Positions 8,906 through 16,660 are shown, counted from the stretch's first letter. The stretch: 64,000 nucleotides of DNA from G965276765 sp965276825 (GCA_965276825.1 OZ255630.1:496001-560000), one strand, 5' to 3'. Made by a program: numbers and translations. Notes: a model not told the origin generated them from the letters alone.

Positions 8906-9723
8906 CTCGACTCGTGCCTAGCTACTACAGCGTTCTGCAGTTCGTCCCCGACCCGCGCACCGACGAGCGGATCAACGTCGGCGTCGTTGCCACCGACGGC
9001 GAGACAACCGACACTCGCTTCGTGGAGGACCTTCGCCGCGCAGCAACGTTCGGCCTGATCGAAGCATCCGCTCTCCGGAGCACCCTGGCCGACCTCCAGC
9101 GCGAGATCGAGGCGACTACAGCGGACGAGCTCCAGATCTTGGCGGACACCTGGCGTCACGCTATTCAGATCACCCCGCCGCAGGCGTCGCTTCTCGACTT
9201 GCCCACGCTGCTCGACCAGATCGCCGAGCTGATGCTCAGACACCGTCCAGCCCGCCGCCGGACGAACACCAAAACGCAGATTATCGCCCGAGCTCGGAGT
9301 TCGATCATCCACGCAATCACCGCACTGGACCTCGACGGCGTGGGTCGGGTTGACTCCCGAATGCCCATTCAGGGCCAGCACCGCCCGCACGAAGTCGATC
9401 TCACCCTCAGCAACGGGAAGGTGCTGGTCGCAGCGCAGGCCATCTCCTTTGCCCGGCCCGCGTCGCCCCAAGTCGATAGAGACGTCGACGCTACCGCTTG
9501 GCTCATCAAAGACATTGCAGACACCGTCGACCACCCGTCGCTAGCAGTCATCATCGGACCGCCCCCTGACAAAAACCGCCACGACTTCCAAGAAGCAACG
9601 GGGTTATTTCAGGAAATAAACGCCGACATTGTGCTGACGGGCGAGATGGATGGGTGGGCAAAGGAGATGGCCGCAGCGGTCAAGCATTCCGCTGACGCAA
9701 CGCTTTCATCTCCGAAAGGGTAG
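8902..9723 (+). CDS. DUF3037-family protein
   Basis: The protein has 273 residues. The N-terminus (YYSVLQFVPDPRTDERINVGVV) is characteristic of DUF3037, an uncharacterised family usually paired with a HipA-like kinase; that pairing is seen here with a 4-base ATGA overlap. The family core covers about residues 5-120; the C-terminal 150 residues contain an alpha/beta pattern (VDLTLSNGKVLVAAQAISF) and may be a separate domain. AT content rises towards the 3' end, unlike the host genes. It overlaps the convergent membrane-protein gene by 44 bases. Function is unknown; partner or antidote of the kinase is a guess. Confidence 0.7.
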   Translation: MTRLVPSYYSVLQFVPDPRTDERINVGVVATDGETTDTRFVEDLRRAATFGLIEASALRSTLADLQREIEATTADELQILADTWRHAIQITPPQASLLDLPTLLDQIAELMLRHRPARRRTNTKTQIIARARSSIIHAITALDLDGVGRVDSRMPIQGQHRPHEVDLTLSNGKVLVAAQAISFARPASPQVDRDVDATAWLIKDIADTVDHPSLAVIIGPPPDKNRHDFQEATGLFQEINADIVLTGEMDGWAKEMAAAVKHSADATLSSPKG

Positions 9724-10282
9724 CCGTTTCATCAACCGCGCAGCGATCAATTTCACTGCCGAGCTCGGAGCGGACCTCCCGGTACAAGCTTGATGCAATC
9801 AGGCGGGTATTCCGCTCCCAGCCTTCGAGTGCCACAAGCTCGGCAGCGAAGGCCTGATCGTTTCCAGCCCTACGAGCGGCCAGACACCGTTCGTAGGTCG
9901 CGCGGGTCCGGTAGTAGTCCCACGTCACCTGGACCAACATCTCATCGAGCTTCTTGCTGGCGAACATGAGACTGACGACCTCGAGATGCTCGCCCTGCTC
10001 CGGGACTGGCTCAACCTCCTCCTTCGAGCTCTCCTTCTCGGAGATGACGACTTTGATGGCATGGTTCTGAACTGCGCGGGCGTACCGCACGAACTCTGCG
10101 TACGCATCAACGAGCGCGTCATGCCGGCGAGTCGAGAACGCCATCTCGACATCGTGGTCTCGGTCCCTCTGACGCTGAAGCGCCTGATCTCTCAAGGTCC
10201 ACCGAGTGACGAACGCTGTGGTCACGCCGCTGACTACAGAGCCTGCGGCGGCGGCTGCAATCAACTCCCAGGCGCTCGTCAC
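9680..10282 (-). CDS. membrane-anchored coiled-coil protein
   Basis: The protein has 200 residues. The GTG at 10282 is preferred over a TTG three codons earlier, because it overlaps the upstream stop in a GTGA junction, as elsewhere in this element. A hydrophobic N-terminal helix (about residues 4-25) is followed by a long, charged, helical cytoplasmic or periplasmic domain rich in Glu, Arg and Lys, probably a coiled coil. This layout is common among phage-borne small membrane effectors and superinfection proteins, but I recognise no named family. It is last in a three-gene minus-strand unit. Confidence 0.55.
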   Translation of the reverse strand: MTSAWELIAAAAAGSVVSGVTTAFVTRWTLRDQALQRQRDRDHDVEMAFSTRRHDALVDAYAEFVRYARAVQNHAIKVVISEKESSKEEVEPVPEQGEHLEVVSLMFASKKLDEMLVQVTWDYYRTRATYERCLAARRAGNDQAFAAELVALEGWERNTRLIASSLYREVRSELGSEIDRCAVDETATLSEMKALRQRNA

Positions 10283-10474
10283 GCCGAGCAATCGTTGCAG
10301 CGGTACTGCGTTGGCGAGCCAGTGTGGGGCTCGTCAGGGGACATGAGACTGACCAGCTGGTCGAGGCCTTCCTCGTCGGTTCCTGTCGGCTCGTCGAGCA
10401 CGCTGAACGCCTCGCCGTAGAGGTCGCTGGTCTTCGGAGATCGCCAAGAGCACCTCGGGTGTCGGCGCCTCCAT
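10279..10474 (-). pseudogene. small frameshifted gene
   Basis: The ATG at 10474 follows the upstream stop directly (TAATG). The first 16 codons (MEAPTPEVLLAISEDQ) read well, then the frame becomes Arg-rich nonsense. A neighbouring frame reads well from there to a stop at 10279-10281: DLYGEAFSVLDEPTGT and, at the end, QYRCNDCSA, a possible zinc knuckle. The second frame has no ATG, GTG or TTG start of its own. Its stop overlaps the GTG of the next gene, as an intact gene would. A single-base frameshift near 10425 explains all of this. It could be a real mutation, a sequencing error or programmed frameshifting. Confidence 0.55.
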
Positions 10475-10686
10475 TACTTCAGCCTCCCTGTCGCTCGGGC
10501 CCAGGCCTCGATGGCTGGCCGCAGCCACAGCTTCTGGCGTTGCGGCCCGAGGTCCACGATGGGGCGAGGCATGTCCTCATAGCGCTGCTGGTATATGGCT
10601 ACCGAGGTCCGCCGGTTGAGGCCGAGGATCTCGGCAACGCCGTGGGCGTCGATGAGCTCGTCGGGATCGACGGGCTTTGCGTTCAT
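10474..10686 (-). CDS. small HTH (excisionase-like) protein
   Basis: The protein has 70 residues from the ATG at 10686. Residues 8-50 form a MerR/excisionase-type helix-turn-helix (LIDAHGVAEILGLNRRTSVA), followed by RPIVDLGPQRQKLWLRPAIEAWA, the usual wing plus last helix. Proteins of this size act as recombination directionality factors or as repressors in integrative elements. Its stop is coupled to the next ORF by TAATG. It faces the SWIM-protein operon across a 121-base divergent region and may regulate both directions. Confidence 0.65.
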   Translation of the reverse strand: MNAKPVDPDELIDAHGVAEILGLNRRTSVAIYQQRYEDMPRPIVDLGPQRQKLWLRPAIEAWARATGRLK

Positions 10687-10807
10687 CGTCCCAGAGTAGT
10701 CATGTGTTGACAGACCAGCGGACGATGTTGTAGACATCTGTCGACAGACGAGTGGTCCCGGCGTGGCAGCAACCACCCGGGACCTGGCCAACAGGATGGA
10801 GGTCCTG

Positions 10808-11104
10808 ATGACGAGAGCGACGGTAGTCGCGCCCTGCGTTCGCCCCGACTTCGAACACGACCGATTCCTCGTCGCCTCGGGATCCGGTCCGGGCCACGAT
10901 CACATCGCCACGGTTCACGTGCGGGGCCGGGAGGTGCGGGTGTCTTGCACGTGCACGGCGGGTCGGATGGCCCAGCACGGCAAACCGGTGCCATGTAGAC
11001 ACGCCCGGGCGGTCTGTGAGCTGCTCGAGGTGCACGGCTTGGCGTTCGCCGACCCTGACCATGGCCGCTGGTTGGTCGTGTCGGAGCGGCCGGTGGCGGC
11101 ATGA
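10808..11104 (+). CDS. SWIM zinc-finger protein
   Basis: The protein has 98 residues. The ATG at 10808 is chosen because GGAGG lies 5 bases upstream; a GTG at 10763 is also in frame. The centre carries a SWIM-type motif, VSCTCTAGRMAQHGKPVPCRH (CxC, then CxH), which binds zinc and contacts DNA or protein in recombination and transposition proteins. It is the first gene of a tightly coupled set running to the tyrosine recombinase, and its stop overlaps the next ATG by 4 bases. A DNA-binding accessory role is plausible. Confidence 0.7.
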   Translation: MTRATVVAPCVRPDFEHDRFLVASGSGPGHDHIATVHVRGREVRVSCTCTAGRMAQHGKPVPCRHARAVCELLEVHGLAFADPDHGRWLVVSERPVAA

Positions 11105-11238
11105 GCCGGGCTGAGGAGATGAAGGCGGCCGCTGTAGCTCTCGCCGAGAGCGCCCCGGAACCGTCCGACGAGCAGATCCTGGCGGTCGCTGCGATCATCG
11201 CCGCTGCCCGCAGGCATCCCGAGAGGAAGGCGTCGTGA
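11101..11238 (+). CDS. 45-residue coupled small protein
   Basis: A short alpha-helical protein (starts MSRAEEMKAAAVALAES, ends RRHPERKAS). It overlaps the SWIM gene at ATGA and the following gene at GTGA, which supports translation. Composition is Ala/Glu/Arg; there is no hydrophobic segment or metal motif. No family is recognised. Confidence 0.55.
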   Translation: MSRAEEMKAAAVALAESAPEPSDEQILAVAAIIAAARRHPERKAS

Positions 11239-11588
11239 CGCCCCCGGTCGTAGCGCGCCCCGACCGGGCAGACGTGGCGGCGGACATCGTCGCCCGGATC
11301 TGCGACCACACCGAGGATTTGGTCGGCGACCGCTATGAGCGGAGACCAGACACGGTCGCCTTGCTCGTCGCCGACGCCAGCCTGCTCGTTCAGACCCTCT
11401 CGGGCTGGCACGGCCGGGCCGCGTACTCCGAGATCGCCGACCGGCTGTGGATGTTGGGCATGCCGGCGTCGGAGGTCCACGGCCTGGCGGTCACCACCTC
11501 GTCCAGCTGTGCGGAGGGCCTGGTCACCGGCGGCGACGCTGTCCGGGTCTCCCGGGCGTGCCTGCGGACCCTGGGCGGTGGGCGATGA
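11235..11588 (+). CDS. hypothetical element protein
   Basis: The protein has 117 residues from a GTG start overlapping the previous stop. Predicted mostly helical; contains VADIVARICDHTEDLVGDRYERR and a Cys near residue 93. No transmembrane segment, and no family that I recognise. Overlap-coupled on both sides, so expressed with the SWIM protein and its neighbours. Confidence 0.55.
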   Translation: MTPPVVARPDRADVAADIVARICDHTEDLVGDRYERRPDTVALLVADASLLVQTLSGWHGRAAYSEIADRLWMLGMPASEVHGLAVTTSSSCAEGLVTGGDAVRVSRACLRTLGGGR

Positions 11589-11869
11589 GCCGGCCGGCGG
11601 TGTGGCCGCCGCGGGTGAGCGGCAACCCCGCCAACGGGTACATCTCAATGTCCACCAACGATGCCTTCTTCCTGGTGAGCCGGCTAGTGAACTTGGCCAA
11701 GTACATCCGGTTTTACGAGGGTGAGCGCCGGGACAAGACTGCTGCTGGGTGGATGACCATCGCCGACGATGCCGACCTGCTGGCCGAGGCACTCGGTGAC
11801 GCAGCCACCGTGTTGTGGTTGCGACGCTGCGATCCCGGTCCCATACCGGTTGAGGAGGACGGACGATGA
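11585..11869 (+). CDS. hypothetical element protein
   Basis: The protein has 94 residues; the ATG at 11585 overlaps the preceding stop (ATGA). An N-terminal Pro/Asn-rich stretch precedes helices (FFLVSRLVNLAKYIRFYEGE) and an acidic end. No known motif. Longer in-frame starts upstream were rejected because of the clean coupling. Confidence 0.5.
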   Translation: MSRPAVWPPRVSGNPANGYISMSTNDAFFLVSRLVNLAKYIRFYEGERRDKTAAGWMTIADDADLLAEALGDAATVLWLRRCDPGPIPVEEDGR

Positions 11870-12009
11870 GCGGCAAGGTGGTGCCGTTCCCGGTCCGGGG
11901 CACCCCCGCGTGGGCCGCCAACCTGCGGGGGCAGATCGAGGAGCTGACGGAACGCCTCCGCGGGCTGCGGGGCGAACTCGACGAGATGATGGCGGGGAGG
12001 AAGTCGTGA
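11866..12009 (+). CDS. 47-residue helical small protein
   Basis: Starts MSGKVVPFPVRG and continues with an amphipathic helix rich in Leu, Glu and Arg (LRGQIEELTERLRGLRGEL), which could dimerise as a short coiled coil. The ATG and stop overlap both neighbours by 4 bases. Too short for family assignment. Confidence 0.5.
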   Translation: MSGKVVPFPVRGTPAWAANLRGQIEELTERLRGLRGELDEMMAGRKS

Positions 12010-12482
12010 CCGACCTTGGCGACGCCGACCCCGTGTGGGGCGACGGGACCAGGGAGTACGACACGCCGAGCGTGACCGACCGGCGGAGTCTCCTCGAGTT
12101 GCTGATGATGGAGCGCGGCACCCTGGCCGAGCTGTCCGAGGCGCACGGCGAGGACGTGCTCCCCTACGTGTTGCAGGGAATCGCCGCCGAGCTGATGGCC
12201 ACGTCGATGGAGCTGTACGAGGCCCGGGAGACCATCGAACAGCAGAAGGCCGCCCTGGAAGGGCTCGGGGCGATGCTGATGGGCCTGTCGTGCGGTCCCG
12301 GCGACGAACCCGACCCTGACCCCGAGTGCAAGTCGACCGACGACGAGGTCCAGTATCAGCGGCTGCGGTGGAGCTTCCGACGGGACGGAGGGCTGATACG
12401 GAGGGCTGCCGGCCTGGCGGACATCAGCGGTGCGGCGCTGGCCGGGGAGGTGCCGAGCGATGACCGCGGCCCCCGATCTTGA
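12006..12482 (+). CDS. hypothetical acidic helical protein
   Basis: The protein has 158 residues from a GTG that overlaps the previous stop. The central region (LAELSEAHGEDVLPYVLQGI, then ELYEARETIEQQKAALEGLG) is helical and probably coiled coil. An acidic Asp/Pro/Cys segment follows (residues about 98-115), then a basic stretch. The final 23 bases overlap the next ORF. No named family is seen. Confidence 0.5.
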   Translation: MTDLGDADPVWGDGTREYDTPSVTDRRSLLELLMMERGTLAELSEAHGEDVLPYVLQGIAAELMATSMELYEARETIEQQKAALEGLGAMLMGLSCGPGDEPDPDPECKSTDDEVQYQRLRWSFRRDGGLIRRAAGLADISGAALAGEVPSDDRGPRS

Positions 12483-12798
12483 CGTGTACGGACGGCTCGT
12501 CGAGGCCTACGAGGCGGAAGTCCCCACCCGGCGCTCCCCCACACGCGTCTACGAGCACGGCCGACGCCTGCGAGCCCTAGAGGAGTGGCTTGCGCCACGT
12601 GGGCTGCTCGACGCCGCCCCGGCGATCTACGGGCCTGGCTGCGGTCGCTGCACCTCAACGACCGCTCGACCCGGGCGTACGGGGGTACCTTCCGACGTTC
12701 TCGCCAGGCGTGCAGAGCCGATCCTGCGGGCCAGCATCCCGGAGCACGAATGGCAGACAGCCCTGACCATGTTTGGGTCCGAAGGGGACGACGAGTGA
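12460..12798 (+). pseudogene. degenerate integrase core-binding domain paralogue
   Basis: From the ATG at 12460 the protein reads DLDVYGRLVEAYEAEVPTRR through LEEWLAPRGLLDAAP, visibly similar to the start of the intact tyrosine recombinase 600 bp downstream (LLRFAKWLAPRSLLDATTGD). At about 12620 the matching sequence moves to another frame (GDLRAWLRSLHLNDRSTRAY) and by about 12700 the original frame reads sensibly again, to the stop at 12796-12798. This implies two compensating frameshifts in a duplicated SAM-like core-binding domain. There is no catalytic domain. Its stop is coupled by GTGA to the following gene. Confidence 0.5.
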
Positions 12799-13082
12799 AC
12801 TCGGAGTCATCAGTCGGCCGGATCGAGCGGATCACCGGCCAAGCGCGAACCTTGATGCCAGGCGTGACCGGCCTGTGCCGTGAGGCGTTCGCCGTGCTCG
12901 TCGCGTTCGAGGCGTCGGTCGTCGACGTGCCAGACGACGAGTTTGCGGTCCTGACCTCGGCGTCAGGGTTGGCGGAGCTCCACGAGGTGCTCACCGAGAT
13001 GGCCCAGCAGCTGCTCGCCGCGCTGGACGGGGCGCAGCCGAGCCGTCCTGTCAGTTGGTGGACGCCGGAGGATCAGCGGTGA
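12795..13082 (+). CDS. hypothetical protein upstream of recombinase
   Basis: The protein has 95 residues from a GTG; coupled to both neighbours by GTGA overlaps. Largely helical, slightly acidic, ending SWWTPEDQR. No transmembrane segment and no family that I recognise. Position suggests an accessory to the tyrosine recombinase or simply part of the same operon. Confidence 0.5.
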   Translation: MNSESSVGRIERITGQARTLMPGVTGLCREAFAVLVAFEASVVDVPDDEFAVLTSASGLAELHEVLTEMAQQLLAALDGAQPSRPVSWWTPEDQR

Positions 13083-14212
13083 GCGTCGACCTGGACCTGA
13101 TGGTCCGATTCGAGGACGAGACGATGGCCGGCCTGTCTCCGTTGACGGTGTCGACCCGGCAGGGGGCGCTGCTCCGCTTTGCCAAGTGGCTGGCACCGCG
13201 CAGCCTGCTCGACGCGACGACGGGTGACATCGTCGGCTGGCTCGACGAGCTCGGCGTGGCCGCGAGCACCCGCAGCAACCGGGTCGCCGCCCTGCACCGC
13301 TTCTACAACTGGGCGCTCAACGACGGCCAGGTCGACCGGGACCCGGCCGCCCCGCTGATCCACGTGCGCCGGCCGATCGACGCCGGGGAGTTCCCGGCCA
13401 TCGCCCGGGGATGGTGGATCGCCCAGGAACGCAAGGCGCTGAAGCCGTCGACCATCCAGCATCGGGCGTTGCAGCTGCGGCTGTTCTTCGACTGGCTGGC
13501 CCCCAAGTCGATCGCCGACGCGTCCCGCCGGGACGTCGAGTTGTGGCTCGACTCCCGCCCCCTCGGACCGAAGGCCCGCTACCGGGCCATCTCCGACCTC
13601 CACAACTTCTACACCTGGGCGACGCGCGAGGAGATCGTCGGCGAGGACCCGACGGTCCTCATCGACCGGCCCAGGCTGCCCCAGGCGGTCCCACGTCCCA
13701 TGTCCGACACCAACCTGGCCCGGGCGCTCGAACAGGCCGACCCGATGATGCGGGCGGTGCTCACCCTGGCCGCGTTCGCCGGGCTCCGGGCCCAGGAGAT
13801 CGCCGGCCTGCAGCGTGAGGACGTCCTCGAGCATCTCGAAGCCCCGATGCTCGTCGTGACCGCCCCCAAAGGCCACCGCGAGCGCACCGTGCCCCTCCAT
13901 CCGGCCGTGTGGGCGGCGCTGGCGCCGATCCTCCCCCGGAGCGGCCCGGTGTTCCACTGGCCGAACGGGAGGCAGTGGCAGCCGTGGAAGGTCTCCCACG
14001 ACGCCAACACCCACCTCAACGGGTTGCAGATCCCCTCAACGCTCCACTCGTGCCGACACAGCTTCGCCACGAAGGTCTACGGGGCCAGCCTCGACCTGCG
14101 CCTCACCCAAGAGCTACTCGGCCACTCCTCCCCGACGACGACCGCCATTTACACCCAGTACAACAAGGCCAAGGCCACCGAGATCGTCGGCATGCTCAGC
14201 GTCGGGGCCTGA
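13079..14212 (+). CDS. tyrosine recombinase / integrase
   Basis: The protein has 377 residues from a GTG overlapping the previous stop. Two tandem SAM-like core-binding regions are visible (about residues 5-90 and 105-195), then the catalytic domain. Active-site residues are present: Arg237 (AGLRAQEI), His323 and Arg326 (HSCRH), His349 (LLGH) and the nucleophile Tyr358 (IYTQY). Two core-binding units are unusual; most XerC-like enzymes have one. Because attachment is explained by the serine integrase, this enzyme may resolve multimers, move a sub-element or be a leftover from another insertion. No inverted-repeat core site was identified beside it. Confidence 0.85.
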   Translation: MSVDLDLMVRFEDETMAGLSPLTVSTRQGALLRFAKWLAPRSLLDATTGDIVGWLDELGVAASTRSNRVAALHRFYNWALNDGQVDRDPAAPLIHVRRPIDAGEFPAIARGWWIAQERKALKPSTIQHRALQLRLFFDWLAPKSIADASRRDVELWLDSRPLGPKARYRAISDLHNFYTWATREEIVGEDPTVLIDRPRLPQAVPRPMSDTNLARALEQADPMMRAVLTLAAFAGLRAQEIAGLQREDVLEHLEAPMLVVTAPKGHRERTVPLHPAVWAALAPILPRSGPVFHWPNGRQWQPWKVSHDANTHLNGLQIPSTLHSCRHSFATKVYGASLDLRLTQELLGHSSPTTTAIYTQYNKAKATEIVGMLSVGA

Positions 14213-14257
14213 TGCTGTTTCCACCAGCCTGCCGGGCGCCACCAGTCGACGCCGGTC

Positions 14258-14692
14258 ATGATGGCCGGGGAACGCACGGGCTGGCGTGACGCCGAGATCT
14301 CACATAGGCACCGCCGGTGGGGCTTCACGATCACTGCCACCGACCTCGACTTCCTGCTCGTCGAGTACGTCCTCGGCCTGCCCGTCGCCATCGTCGAGTA
14401 CAAGCGGCACACCGCCCCGCCCGTCGACCTCGAGCATCCCACGTACCGGGCGCTGGCCAACCTGGCCGACCGCACCCCGGCCATCCCGTTCCTGCTCGCC
14501 CGCTACTGGCCCGACACCTGGGCCTTCCGAATCCAGCCAGTCAACGCTGCCGCTGTCAGCCGCTTCGGACCGCTGGCGGATGACCTGTCCGAGCAGGAAT
14601 GGGTGCTCGCCCTCCACGACTTGCGTGCCGTCACAGCGCAGGAAGCGGTGCTGAGGAACCTCAGACGAGAGCGGCCGCCGCAGGTGGCCTAA
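14258..14692 (+). CDS. possible PD-(D/E)xK nuclease-like protein
   Basis: The protein has 144 residues. The pattern DLDFLLVEYVLGLPVAIVEYK has the Asp...Glu-x-Lys order of a restriction-like fold, and a similar small protein with RHRRWGF and VEYK motifs is frequent in actinophage-like regions. The remainder is alpha/beta with a Trp-rich WPDTWAFRI. The ATG follows the recombinase by 45 bp. It ends convergently with the DUF3039-like gene, overlapping by 4 bp. Nuclease activity is inferred only from the motif. Confidence 0.45.
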   Translation: MMAGERTGWRDAEISHRHRRWGFTITATDLDFLLVEYVLGLPVAIVEYKRHTAPPVDLEHPTYRALANLADRTPAIPFLLARYWPDTWAFRIQPVNAAAVSRFGPLADDLSEQEWVLALHDLRAVTAQEAVLRNLRRERPPQVA

Positions 14693-15600
14693 TCGCCCCC
14701 GCTGTCGCGCACGTGTCTGGCCTCGCAGGCCCCACAGACGGGCATGTCCACATGATCCTGGCGCGGCACGAACCAGGTCCCACATAGGGCAGGGACGGCG
14801 AGGCCTTCGACGGTGGCTCTTGCGAGCAGGCGGCTGGGCGCGTAATGGGCATGGGTTGTCGGCGACATCTCGCCGGGTGGGCCCGTCTCCGCCCCGAGGT
14901 CGCTGACCTGCTCGGCCACGACAATCTGACGAAGCCGGGCTTCGCTGACGGTGGTCATGAGAATTGGTCCACCTTCAGAGGGCGCCACGTCCCAGTCGTC
15001 CTCAGACGGAGAGATCGTCCAGCAGGCAAGGACCTGAACCCTTTCCAGAACTTCCGGGTCGCTCCAATCAAGCACCCGAAGTTGAATCGAGACACCACTG
15101 GCGGTCTCGTGAGCGCGCTCCGGGTCCCACTCGCCGGGCTCTCGCTCGACCTCTAGGCGAAGCTCCAGTGGGTCCCGGCGGTCCCAAAAGAGGGACGGGA
15201 GATTCGTCCTTGCACTGCCGTTCCTGCTCGCTTCAGCGACGGTCCTCACGACGCTTAAGGAGACATCGGTGGCCCAGGCAGCCTCCGCGGCGATAGCCCC
15301 TTCCCGCTCGAGGCGATCCCTGTCTTCCTCGGTCGGCAAGAAGGCGGATGCTCCTCTCGCCTCAACCTGCACCATGAAATCGGCGTAGAAGTCGGTAACG
15401 TCTCCCTTCCTGCGCAGGCCACCAGCGACGAGCCAGGCCTGGCCTGTGTCGGGGTCGACCCATACGGCGCCTCTCCACCGACCGGTCTTGACCTTCCAGA
15501 AGGGCGGGTCGGTGAGTCCCGAGATGCTCTCGCGCTTTACGTCAAGGTCACCATCAGCCGGCCACATGATCGTCGCGTGGCGGATCAAGGGATGCGCCAT
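14689..15600 (-). CDS. protein with C-terminal DUF3039-like zinc ribbon
   Basis: The protein has 303 residues from the ATG at 15600 (a GTG at 15723 is also in frame). The last 60 residues (AVPALCGTWFVPRQ, then PVCGACEARH) resemble DUF3039, a short zinc-ribbon-like domain normally found as a stand-alone actinobacterial protein. Residues 1-230 contain WRGAVWVDPDTGQAWLVAGG and a helical middle section; I do not recognise the domain. The fusion is odd. It is downstream of an HTH regulator with its own operator, so co-regulation is likely. The lower GC of this stretch suggests cargo. Confidence 0.5.
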   Translation of the reverse strand: MAHPLIRHATIMWPADGDLDVKRESISGLTDPPFWKVKTGRWRGAVWVDPDTGQAWLVAGGLRRKGDVTDFYADFMVQVEARGASAFLPTEEDRDRLEREGAIAAEAAWATDVSLSVVRTVAEASRNGSARTNLPSLFWDRRDPLELRLEVEREPGEWDPERAHETASGVSIQLRVLDWSDPEVLERVQVLACWTISPSEDDWDVAPSEGGPILMTTVSEARLRQIVVAEQVSDLGAETGPPGEMSPTTHAHYAPSRLLARATVEGLAVPALCGTWFVPRQDHVDMPVCGACEARHVRDSGGD

Positions 15601-15765
15601 GCGATACGGAGGCCGCCCCTCAGCACCTCCATGACGCTGAGCGCTCTGGCGCTCCCGGTCGTCTTCCCAGTCGGAAACGAGGTCGTCACTTATGCAGCGA
15701 CGAGTTGGACAAGCCGGGAGCACCCGGCAAGTATTGCCCCGCTGCGTCGCAACCGGTGGGATTCG

Positions 15766-16176
15766 CTACCGCTGGCTCCGGAGTCGCTCCACAAGGGCCC
15801 GGCGAGTCTGATCCGCGGACGCAAACGTCTCAGCAAGGTCACAGCGGGCCTTCTCGCGCCCACGAATGAAGCAGACGAGGTCCTGCATCCTGAGCCGTCG
15901 AGCACTCTTTCCAACCGTCATGTACGGAATCACCCCCTCATCGAGCAGCTTGTAAAGGTGCGGCCGGCTGACCTTGAGCAGGGCCGCCGCCTGTGTCGTC
16001 GTGAGCTGCTGCTCAGCGGACGCGTAGACGAAGTCGACGCCGTTCCTCACGCAAAAATCAAGAACCTCAAGGGCAAGGGCGAGGGAACTACCCTCGGGGA
16101 GCTGCTTGCGAGCGTGCTCAAGCACGTCGAGTTCCTGTTCGCCAACAGTCGCTGCTTCGATCTCGGTCACGGTCAT
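15766..16176 (-). CDS. HTH antitoxin/excisionase-family regulator
   Basis: The protein has 136 residues. An N-terminal helical region is followed by a MerR/excisionase-type HTH (LTTTQAAALLKVSRPHLYKL, then GVIPYMTVGKSARRLRMQDL). This long form is the antitoxin-type regulator often found upstream of a PIN toxin in actinobacteria. No PIN gene follows here; the next gene encodes the DUF3039-like protein. A 17-bp palindrome sits 18 bases before the start, suited to autorepression. Confidence 0.7.
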   Translation of the reverse strand: MTVTEIEAATVGEQELDVLEHARKQLPEGSSLALALEVLDFCVRNGVDFVYASAEQQLTTTQAAALLKVSRPHLYKLLDEGVIPYMTVGKSARRLRMQDLVCFIRGREKARCDLAETFASADQTRRALVERLRSQR

Positions 16177-16193
16177 CTGATCGGCCTCACCCT

Positions 16194-16210
16194 TGACACT
16201 CTAAGTGTCA
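16194..16210. promoter_or_regulatory. palindromic operator of the HTH regulator
   Basis: TGACACT-CTA-AGTGTCA: perfect 7-base arms with a 3-base spacer, 18 bases upstream of the regulator start. On the minus strand it sits where a repressor would block transcription initiation or clearance. Binding by the adjacent HTH protein is inferred from position. Confidence 0.55.
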
Positions 16211-16483
16211 TAGGTGTAACAGCGCAAGAATCTTCCTCCTCTAGCAGAGACGTTCAACGGGGTGGGGGATCATCGGACTGCTCACAGTGTTCGTCGCACG
16301 CCTCTAGGTGGCGCCATAGGCTATGAGGATCCCGGCAGCGGCCGCTCACCCTGACCGGTCGAGCGCACTGCGCGGATCGACCGAAGTCGTCGCCAGGGCG
16401 CAGGCGAAGCAACTCGAAGGTGATGACCAGGCCGAAGTCCGGTCCCCGAGCACGCCGCCATCGTGGCCGGGAGGTGCGACCGA
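16211..16483. other. intergenic stretch without a convincing gene
   Basis: On the minus strand this region has only low-complexity Arg-rich frames. It contains the presumed promoter region for the HTH regulator near 16211-16260 (AT-richer, with an AGAGGAGGAAG purine run) and nothing else that I can support. Confidence 0.4.
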
Positions 16484-16660
16484 CTAGACGGCCCCTCTGC
16501 ATCGCTGGGCGGCGCCTGGGGTGCGGTGAGCGATGGTGCATGTGCCATGCCGGTAGAAGGGGCGTCGCACGGCCCCGCGTCGAAGCTTGCGACGGCGTCG
16601 GCGGGTGAGTGGGATCCAGAACCGGAGCGGGCCGATCCCGAATCGAAACCCGACGCCCAT
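16484..16660 (-). CDS. 58-residue basic small protein
   Basis: ATG at 16660, nine bases after the WhiB stop. The sequence starts MGVGFRFGIGPLRFWIPLTR, followed by an Arg/Lys-rich run and a C-terminal part with two Cys and two His (YRHGTCTIAHRTP). The N-terminal aromatic-glycine pattern resembles small GFRF-type phage or actinobacterial proteins, but no family is certain. Highly basic, so nucleic-acid or membrane association is possible. Confidence 0.45.
   Translation of the reverse strand: MGVGFRFGIGPLRFWIPLTRRRRRKLRRGAVRRPFYRHGTCTIAHRTPGAAQRCRGAV

Noticed and set aside
14689..16176. A PIN toxin after the HTH antitoxin
   Set aside because: No frame downstream contains the PIN acidic motif.
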